From an uncultured Bacteroidales bacterium (lineage in GTDB: Bacteria; Bacteroidota; Bacteroidia; Bacteroidales; Bacteroidaceae), in assembly GCA_945837185.1 (NCBI GenBank), contig CAMAMZ010000127.1:1-5812 (forward strand): a stretch of 5,812 nt of DNA, read 5' to 3'. Below are positions 1-4,998 of this stretch, one piece after another. Under the pieces are notes generated by a model, which was given only the letters and a program-made list of their open reading frames with translations, had not been told where the DNA came from and did no database searches. The translations under genes and the position numbers were made by a program. The first letter of the stretch is position 1. Each line of letters starts with the position of its first letter.

Positions 1-53
1 CCACGACCTCCGGATTATGAATCCGACGCTCTAACCAGCTGAGCTATCCCGCC
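1..53 (-). tRNA. tRNA-Met (CAT anticodon), 3' part cut off by the window edge
   Basis: Read on the minus strand from position 53, the sequence gives an acceptor 5' strand GGCGGGA, a D-arm with stem GCTC/GAGC and a GG-containing loop, then an anticodon arm with stem TCGGA/TCCGG (one G-U pair) around the loop TTCATAA. The anticodon CAT lies at 17-19. The variable loop AGGTC follows and the T-arm begins at the edge, so roughly the last third of the molecule (T-arm, 3' acceptor strand) is missing. The anticodon stem lacks the three consecutive G-C pairs expected of initiator tRNA, so this is an elongator-type molecule. Met is most likely. A tRNA-Ile2 whose CAT is modified to read AUA cannot be excluded without the acceptor 3' side. 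It is transcribed away from the permease gene. Confidence 0.88.
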
Positions 54-81
54 ATGCAACGCATGTTTTCGTTTGCGGTTG

Positions 82-112
82 CAAAGGTAATACTTTTTTT
101 TGTTCGGCCAAA
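82..112 (-). promoter_or_regulatory. Bacteroidota-type promoter of the tRNA
   Basis: On the minus strand a -33 element TTTG (109-112) is separated by exactly 19 bases from a -7 element TACCTTTG (82-89). This matches the Bacteroidota primary sigma consensus TTTG-N19-21-TAnnTTTG. Transcription would start near position 75, about 20 bases before the mature tRNA 5' end at 53. T-tracts at 114-119, 124-129 and 145-150 (A-tracts on the minus strand) lie just upstream and may act like an UP element. It is the best promoter match in the window. Confidence 0.75.
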
Positions 113-160
113 ATTTTTTGCCGTTTTTTCTTCATTCCAATTGCTTTTTTCTGAAAATGG

Positions 161-179
161 CCCTCTTTAGGTAAGAGGG
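161..179. other. Short perfect hairpin in the tRNA/permease intergenic region
   Basis: CCCTCTT (161-167) and AAGAGGG (173-179) are perfect reverse complements around a 5-base loop. The stem has 7 bp, four of them G-C. Neither strand has a clean T-run directly after the stem, so this is not a standard intrinsic terminator. It sits between two divergent transcription units and is followed by a G-rich stretch (177-187). It could be a remnant of a small intergenic repeat, but only one copy is in view. The surrounding region 54-284 otherwise holds only the two promoter candidates. Confidence 0.4.
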
Positions 180-237
180 GTAGGGGGTGTTATGGAAAAA
201 AGTAGGAAAAAATAGGTGGAATGTGATAAATTTATGG

Positions 238-245
238 TAAATTTG
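238..245 (+). promoter_or_regulatory. Candidate -7 box for the permease-ribBA unit
   Basis: TAAATTTG matches the Bacteroidota -7 consensus TAnnTTTG. No TTTG is found 19-21 bases upstream, so the -33 element is poor. If used, transcription would begin near 252. That is downstream of the in-frame ATG at 216 and about 33 bases before the ATG at 285, which supports the shorter protein start. Confidence 0.42.
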
Positions 246-284
246 CAGCAATTATGCGCTTGCGCTAAAAAGGAAAGACTTTCA

Positions 285-2186
285 ATGTTTCGAATCAAGA
301 AATTAGATATATTCATACTCAAGCAGTTTAGTCTGCTTTTTATGGGAGCATTCTTCATCAGCCTGTTTGTGCTGATGATGCAATTCTTGTGGAAATATGT
401 CGACGAATTGATTGGAAAAGGACTAACGCTGGATGTTCTAGGACAGTTTTTTTGGTATATGGCATTGATGGTGGTGCCTGAAGCACTACCTTTAGCCTTG
501 CTGCTCTCCTCACTCATTACGTTTGGTAACCTAGGTGAGAATTGTGAGCTTACAGCCATTAAGGCTGCCGGTATATCTTTGATTCAAACCTTTCGTTCTT
601 TGATTATCACCGCGATGGTGATCATGGTTGTTTCATTCCTCTTTCAGAACTATGTCGGTCCAATGGCCAACACCAAGCTGGCGCAGCTCCTTATTTCAAT
701 GAAGCAAAAAAGTCCTGAACTGGAAATTCCTGAGGGCGTGTTCTATAACGGTATTCCGAACTGTAATATTTATGTGCAGAAGAAAGATTTGAATACAGGT
801 AAGCTCTATGGTATGATGATTTATCGTATGACAGCGAGCTACGAAGATCAGGCCATCATTCTTGCCGATTCGGGAATGTTGCAATCTACTGCCGACAAAA
901 AGCATCTTCTGCTGACGCTGTGGGATGGAGAATGGTTTGAAAATATGCAGACGCAGAGCTTTGGCAACAATGCAGCAGTTCCTTACCGACGGGAATCGTT
1001 TGTGGCCAAGCGTATCGTACTTGACTTTGACAGCGACTTCAGTTTGATGGATGCTGCCAATTTGGCTGGAAATGCCATCACAAAGAATTTATCAAAGTTG
1101 CGACAAGATATCGATTCGCTAACCCTACACTATGATAGTTTGGGTATGGATTATCTGCAGTATGCGCGTACAAGTTATTACCAGCAAGACAGTTTGACTC
1201 CAGCGGGAGTCAAGCAGGTTGCAATGGCGATGAAGAGCAAGAAGAAAGAACCGTTTGATAGCCTTTATGCAGCATTGAGTGTTCAAGAAAAGCGGGAGGT
1301 GGTAAACGAAGCTGCCTCAGCTGTGCAGATGGCCAGGAACGATTTGGAATTTAAATGGATCATTACGGCAGAGGCAGATATCATGATTCGCAGGCATCAG
1401 TTGGAAATGGTGAACAAATTCTTGTTAGCCATATCCTGTCTCGTATTCTTCTTTATCGGGGCGCCCTTGGGAACTATTATCCGCAAGGGAGGTTTAGGTG
1501 TGCCGGTCATCGTTTCTGTCATTGTGTTCATGGTGTATAAGATTACCGATATGTCGGGATCGAGAATGGTGCGAAGCGGTTTGTGGGTGCTGTGGTTCGG
1601 CAAGGGCTTGTCGATGGCAATTCTTGTGCCTATAGCTGTGTTCTTTACTTACAAAGCCAGCAAAGATTCGGTGGTATTCAACTCTGAGGTATGGCGTAAC
1701 TTGTTTATGAAGTTCCTGGGTATGCGCATGAAACGCAGTGTGATGCGCAAGGAAGTGATCATAGAAGACCCTGATTACCGTGCAGATGCAACGGAACTGG
1801 CTGCAATATGCGAAGAATTGACAGTCTATTCCAATCAGCATAACCTGAAGTCGGCACCGAATGTGGTTACAGTATTCTTCCGTTATCGTCCTGACCATGT
1901 GATAGAGCAGATTAACGAAAGGTTGGAGACGGTAATTGCCGATTTGTCTAATTCGAGGGATAAACGGATTATTGCAGCATTGAATCATTTTCCTATCATT
2001 GCGGTAAAAGCCCACACTCGTCCTTTTGAGTATAAATGGCTCAATGTGTTGGCAGCTGTTATTGTGCCCGTGGGTGCTTTCACCTATCTGAGAATGTGGC
2101 GCTTCCGTTTGCGTCTGTTGCGCGACCTGCGCACTATTAAGCAGACCAGTGAACAGATTATCGAGAGAATCGAGAAGATTAGCTAA
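285..2186 (+). CDS. LptF/LptG family (YjgP/YjgQ) permease of lipopolysaccharide export, long form
   Basis: This 633-residue inner-membrane protein belongs to the LptF/LptG family, the membrane halves of the LptB2FG ABC exporter that extracts lipopolysaccharide and passes it to the periplasmic bridge. Predicted order from hydropathy by eye: basic N-terminus (FRIKKLD), TM1 about 15-35, TM2 about 52-80, TM3 about 103-125, periplasmic domain about 126-370, TM4 about 377-395, TM5 about 404-420, TM6 about 433-457. The family-typical PLG and basic-Gly stretch (GAPLGTIIRKGGLG, 392-405) lies between TM4 and TM5. Two regions exceed the roughly 360-residue proteobacterial plan: a charged helical stretch (about 260-360) in the periplasmic domain, and a C-terminal tail (458-633) with a further hydrophobic segment (about 585-602) and a charged helix. 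The ATG at 285 is chosen over 216 because family similarity begins at MFRIKKLDIF and an AGGAAAG lies 7-13 bases upstream. LptF and LptG cannot be told apart here. ribBA follows after 37 bases. Confidence 0.9.
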   Translation: MFRIKKLDIFILKQFSLLFMGAFFISLFVLMMQFLWKYVDELIGKGLTLDVLGQFFWYMALMVVPEALPLALLLSSLITFGNLGENCELTAIKAAGISLIQTFRSLIITAMVIMVVSFLFQNYVGPMANTKLAQLLISMKQKSPELEIPEGVFYNGIPNCNIYVQKKDLNTGKLYGMMIYRMTASYEDQAIILADSGMLQSTADKKHLLLTLWDGEWFENMQTQSFGNNAAVPYRRESFVAKRIVLDFDSDFSLMDAANLAGNAITKNLSKLRQDIDSLTLHYDSLGMDYLQYARTSYYQQDSLTPAGVKQVAMAMKSKKKEPFDSLYAALSVQEKREVVNEAASAVQMARNDLEFKWIITAEADIMIRRHQLEMVNKFLLAISCLVFFFIGAPLGTIIRKGGLGVPVIVSVIVFMVYKITDMSGSRMVRSGLWVLWFGKGLSMAILVPIAVFFTYKASKDSVVFNSEVWRNLFMKFLGMRMKRSVMRKEVIIEDPDYRADATELAAICEELTVYSNQHNLKSAPNVVTVFFRYRPDHVIEQINERLETVIADLSNSRDKRIIAALNHFPIIAVKAHTRPFEYKWLNVLAAVIVPVGAFTYLRMWRFRLRLLRDLRTIKQTSEQIIERIEKIS

Positions 2187-2223
2187 TATAATAATAAGGT
2201 ATAAGGAATATCAATATAGATCT

Positions 2224-3435
2224 ATGGGAGATTTGAAACTGAGCAGCATCGAAGATGCCATCAAGGACTTTGAAGAGGGAAAATTCGTCATTGTGGTAGA
2301 TGATGAAGACCGTGAGAATGAAGGTGACCTGATTATTGCCGCGGAGAAGATTACTGCGGAAAAGGTGAACTTCATGTTGAAGAATGCCAGAGGTGTACTG
2401 TGCGCCCCTATCACTCTCAGCCGATGCGAGGAACTGCAATTGCCACGACAAGTGGTTGACAATACCTCTATGTTGGGAACTCCTTTTACCGTGACAATTG
2501 ATAAGCTGGAAGGATGTAGCACGGGTGTGTCGGCACACGATAGAGCTGCTACCATCAAGGCTTTGGCCGACCCTGCTTCTACTCCTCAAACTTTCGGCCG
2601 TCCCGGACATATCAATCCTTTGTATGCGCAGGACAATGGGGTGCTGAGAAGGAGTGGGCACACTGAAGCCTCTATCGACCTCTGTAAATTGGCTGGTCTC
2701 TATCCCGCTGCTGCCCTCATGGAAATTATGAACGAGGATGGCACAATGGCACGTATGCCAGAGCTCCAGCGTATGGCCACAGAATGGGGCTTTCGCATTA
2801 TCACCATCAAGGATTTGATAGCCTACCGACTACAGCATGAATCGCTTATAGAAGTGGGTGACGAAGTGGATATGCCTACCATCTATGGTAATTTCAAATT
2901 GATTCCCTTCCGTCAACAAAGTAATGGTATGGAGCATTTCGCGTTGGTAAAGGGAACATGGCAGGAACAAGAACCCGTTTTGGTGCGCGTGCACTCTTCC
3001 TGCGCTACCGGTGATATTTTAGGGAGCAAGCGATGTGATTGTGGAGAGCAACTACACAAAGCTATGCAGATGATAGAAGAGGCTGGCAAGGGAGTGGTGA
3101 TTTACATGCAACAAGAGGGCAGGGGTATTGGTCTGATGAACAAAATAGCCGCCTACAAACTGCAGGAAGAAGGTTATGACACGGTGGATGCCAATGTACA
3201 CTTGGGCTTTAAGCCGGATGAGCGTGACTATGGTTGTGGGGCGCAGATGCTCCGTCACCTACATGTGCACAAGATGCGCCTGCTCACCAATAACCCTGTG
3301 AAACGTGTAGGACTGGAGGCCTATGGCTTGGAAATCGTGGAGAATGTGCCTATAGAAGTATCTCCTAATCCCTATAACGTGCGCTATCTGAAAACAAAAC
3401 GCGACAGAATGGGGCATCTGTTACATTTGGGTTAA
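2224..3435 (+). CDS. ribBA: Bifunctional RibBA: 3,4-dihydroxy-2-butanone-4-phosphate synthase / GTP cyclohydrolase II
   Basis: The protein (403 residues) makes both precursors of riboflavin in the cytosol: the four-carbon unit from ribulose 5-phosphate (RibB half) and the pyrimidine from GTP (RibA half). RibB domain, about 5-205: acidic loop DDEDRENEGD (26-35), NTS and GTPFT (80-89), GHTE (145-148) and EIMNEDGTMAR (167-177), matching the metal and substrate-binding positions of the family. RibA domain, about 206-403: HSSCATGD and RCDCG carry the three zinc cysteines C260, C271 and C273. QQEGRGIGL (296-304) and DERDY (332-336) follow, with R334 and Y294 where the E. coli enzyme has its key Arg and Tyr, then LLTNNP (353-358). 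Both halves look catalytically complete. The start at 2224 gives the usual N-terminus. An in-frame ATG at 2149 would overlap the permease gene. No Shine-Dalgarno sits at normal distance (AAGGA is about 17 bases upstream). The 37-base gap has no promoter or FMN-riboswitch room, so cotranscription with the permease is likely. Confidence 0.97.
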   Translation: MGDLKLSSIEDAIKDFEEGKFVIVVDDEDRENEGDLIIAAEKITAEKVNFMLKNARGVLCAPITLSRCEELQLPRQVVDNTSMLGTPFTVTIDKLEGCSTGVSAHDRAATIKALADPASTPQTFGRPGHINPLYAQDNGVLRRSGHTEASIDLCKLAGLYPAAALMEIMNEDGTMARMPELQRMATEWGFRIITIKDLIAYRLQHESLIEVGDEVDMPTIYGNFKLIPFRQQSNGMEHFALVKGTWQEQEPVLVRVHSSCATGDILGSKRCDCGEQLHKAMQMIEEAGKGVVIYMQQEGRGIGLMNKIAAYKLQEEGYDTVDANVHLGFKPDERDYGCGAQMLRHLHVHKMRLLTNNPVKRVGLEAYGLEIVENVPIEVSPNPYNVRYLKTKRDRMGHLLHLG

Positions 3436-3465
3436 AAATATTGCGAATTTGCCACGAAAGGTGAA

Positions 3466-3495
3466 TTTGTGACAGATTTTCTTCCTTGTCACAAA
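3466..3495. repeat. 9-bp perfect inverted repeat between ribBA and the aminotransferase gene
   Basis: TTTGTGACA (3466-3474) and TGTCACAAA (3487-3495) are exact reverse complements around a 12-base T/C-rich spacer, with one extra G-U pair possible inside. The dyad starts 31 bases after the ribBA stop and ends 9 bases before the -7 box of the next gene, covering where a -33 element would be. It could be an operator, or an RNA hairpin ending the ribBA transcript, since a T-rich stretch (3504-3511) follows after 8 bases. The stem has only three G-C pairs, so terminator strength would be modest. The sequence does not decide between these. Confidence 0.55.
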
Positions 3496-3504
3496 ATTAT
3501 TGCT

Positions 3505-3512
3505 TATTTTTG
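3505..3512 (+). promoter_or_regulatory. Candidate -7 box of the aminotransferase gene
   Basis: TATTTTTG matches the Bacteroidota -7 consensus. The nearest upstream TTG (3486-3488) is only 16 bases away rather than 19-21 and lies at the inner edge of the inverted repeat 3466-3495. Transcription would begin near 3519 and leave a leader of about 100 bases before the ATG at 3619. The leader has a purine-rich end and two copies of ACGAAACAA (3545-3553, 3592-3600). Confidence 0.48.
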
Positions 3513-3618
3513 CAGATGTGTCGTGTGGATTTGTTTTTGAGAACACGAAACAAATGCCACCATACATGGTGACGAGGAGACGATGAAATAAACGAAACAA
3601 CGAAAAAAGAAAGAAACT

Positions 3619-4812
3619 ATGAGTCAACTTTCAGACAGAATCAATCGATTGGCTCCCTCTGCAACACTCGCAATGTCGCAGAAGAGCGGAGAAATGAAGG
3701 CACAGGGAATTGATGTGATTAATCTCAGTGTGGGTGAACCGGATTTCGATACGCCCGATCATATTAAAGCTGCTGCCAAGCAGGCCATCGACGAAAACTA
3801 TTCCAGATATTCTCCTGTGCCTGGTTACGCCAGTTTGCGTGAAGCCATATCCAACAAACTGCAGCGTGAAAACCATTTGCGTTACGGCATACAAGAAATC
3901 CTCGTTTCCAATGGTGCCAAGCAAAGTGTATGTAATACGGTAATGGCTTTGGTGAATGGCGGTGATGAGGTGATTATTCCTGCTCCTTATTGGGTTAGTT
4001 ATCCACAGATGGTGAAATTGGCAGGAGGTACGCCAGTAATCGTGCCTACAGGATTTGAGCAAGACTTCAAGATGAAGCCTGCACAACTTGAATCGGCCAT
4101 CACACCCAAGACGCGTTTGATTATCCTCTGCTCTCCCAGTAATCCTACAGGTAGTGTCTACACGAAGGAGGAGTTGCGTGCTTTGGCCGATGTTGTCTTG
4201 AAGCACGAAAATCTCTATGTGTTGGCAGACGAGATTTATGAACACATTAATTATATGGGTGCCCATGAGAGTATTGCTCAGTTTGAGGGCATGCGCGATC
4301 GTAGCATCATCGTTAATGGTGTGTCGAAGGCATACGCAATGACAGGCTGGCGTATTGGTTACATCGCAGCACCGGAATGGATTGTTAAAGCATGCAATAA
4401 GTTGCAGGGACAATATACGAGTGGACCTTGCTCGGTGAGCCAGAAAGCTGCAGAGGCCGCTTATAACCTCGACCAGCGTTGTGTGGAAACAATGAGGCAA
4501 GCTTTTGAACGCCGAAGAAACTTGATTGTGGAACTGGCCAAAGCTATACCAGGGTTGGAAGTGAATGAACCGCAGGGCGCATTCTACCTCTTCCCGAAGT
4601 GCAGCAGTTTCTATGGAAAGTCTGACGGCAAGCATGTGATAAACAATTCTACCGATCTCGCCATGTACCTTTTGGAAGAGGCCCATGTGGCAACTGTGGG
4701 AGGCGATGCTTTCGGTGACGCAGATTGTTTCCGAATGAGTTACGCCACCAGCGACGACAATATCCGTGAGGCAATGCGACGGATTGCAGATGCATTGTCG
4801 CGCTTACATTGA
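3619..4812 (+). CDS. aspC: Pyridoxal-phosphate-dependent class I aminotransferase, aspartate type (subgroup I-beta-like)
   Basis: This 397-residue cytosolic enzyme most likely moves the amino group between aspartate and 2-oxoglutarate, giving oxaloacetate and glutamate. It shows the fold-type I landmarks in order: VGEPDF (38-43) at the N-terminal substrate loop, GAKQ (99-102) in the phosphate-binding turn, PYW (123-125) with the aromatic residue stacking on the cofactor, SPSNPTG (172-178) with N175, ADEIYE (203-208) with D204 and Y207, SKAYAMTGWRIGY (236-248) with Schiff-base lysine K237 and cofactor-phosphate R245, and FRMSYA (371-376) with carboxylate-binding R372. Length and order fit the Thermus-type I-beta group. 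Some members of that group also transaminate prephenate or aromatic 2-oxoacids, so specificity is inferred. The start is supported by similarity beginning at once (LSDRINRLAPSATLAMS). The region upstream is A/purine-rich (GAAAGAAACT) rather than a strong Shine-Dalgarno. It is separated from ribBA by 183 bases with its own promoter candidate and is probably a separate transcription unit. Confidence 0.93.
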   Translation: MSQLSDRINRLAPSATLAMSQKSGEMKAQGIDVINLSVGEPDFDTPDHIKAAAKQAIDENYSRYSPVPGYASLREAISNKLQRENHLRYGIQEILVSNGAKQSVCNTVMALVNGGDEVIIPAPYWVSYPQMVKLAGGTPVIVPTGFEQDFKMKPAQLESAITPKTRLIILCSPSNPTGSVYTKEELRALADVVLKHENLYVLADEIYEHINYMGAHESIAQFEGMRDRSIIVNGVSKAYAMTGWRIGYIAAPEWIVKACNKLQGQYTSGPCSVSQKAAEAAYNLDQRCVETMRQAFERRRNLIVELAKAIPGLEVNEPQGAFYLFPKCSSFYGKSDGKHVINNSTDLAMYLLEEAHVATVGGDAFGDADCFRMSYATSDDNIREAMRRIADALSRLH

Positions 4813-4830
4813 TGATAGAATTTGGTGGAA

Positions 4831-4853
4831 GGTTAAAAATATTAGTGTTAAAA
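4831..4853. repeat. GTTAAAA direct repeats; 13-mer shared with the ribBA 3' end
   Basis: GTTAAAA occurs at 4832-4838 and 4847-4853, 15 bases apart, in the stretch just after the aminotransferase stop. The first copy is part of GGTTAAAAATATT (4831-4843), which also occurs exactly at 3430-3442 across the ribBA stop codon. Whether this is AT-rich coincidence, a protein site upstream of promoters, or a dispersed motif cannot be told from two copies. Confidence 0.35.
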
Positions 4854-4888
4854 CTATTTAATTGGTATGCACTTAAATCATAAATTGT

Positions 4889-4896
4889 TATATTTG
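4889..4896 (+). promoter_or_regulatory. Candidate -7 box of the exbB gene
   Basis: TATATTTG matches the Bacteroidota -7 consensus. The only upstream TTG (4862-4864) is 24 bases away, longer than the usual 19-21, so the -33 element is uncertain. The box overlaps the right arm of a 7-bp inverted repeat, GTATGCA (4865-4871) / TGCATAC (4895-4901). Transcription would begin near 4903, giving an AT-rich leader of about 96 bases before the ATG at 4999. The leader lacks a Shine-Dalgarno, which is common for strongly expressed Bacteroidota genes. Confidence 0.5.
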
Positions 4897-4998
4897 CATA
4901 CAGAATAAGTTAACGACACTATAACATAACCGAAGCGTATTAAACTTTAGACATCATTTATACATTTCTTTATTAATAACTAATTTAATTGTAACATT

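Noticed and set aside
170..195. G-quadruplex in the G-rich intergenic tract.
   Set aside because: Only two runs reach three or more G. A stable three-tetrad structure is not possible, and the hairpin competes for the same bases.
216..284. Longer in-frame start of the permease at 216 (23 extra residues).
   Set aside because: The extra residues (MECDKFMVN...) do not resemble the family, the promoter box 238-245 would lie inside them, and family similarity with the usual basic N-terminus begins at 285.
1494..2015. 173-codon minus-strand frame opposite the permease 3' half.
   Set aside because: His/Arg/Gln-rich shadow product with no domain. The plus strand holds conserved membrane segments here.
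2149..2223. In-frame extension of RibBA starting at 2149.
   Set aside because: It would overlap the 3' end of the permease by 38 bases and add 25 basic residues before the normal RibB N-terminus at 2224.
2187..2223. FMN riboswitch upstream of ribBA.
   Set aside because: The 37-base gap is far too short for the RFN aptamer and none of its conserved segments are present.
3466..3495. CRP/FNR operator (TTGTGA...TCACAA).
   Set aside because: The half-sites are 16 bases apart instead of the 6 of CRP or 4 of FNR, so only a generic dyad is reported.
3554..3586. Possible 10-residue upstream peptide (MPPYMVTRRR) in the aminotransferase leader.
   Set aside because: No ribosome-binding site, no regulatory codon run (no Asp or Glu cluster) and no terminator/antiterminator pair; chance short frame.
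3631..4686. 351-codon open frame on the minus strand opposite the aminotransferase.
   Set aside because: It is the antisense of a clearly conserved gene, is rich in His, Cys, Thr and Arg as expected of a shadow frame, shows no recognisable domain, and no promoter is apparent for it.
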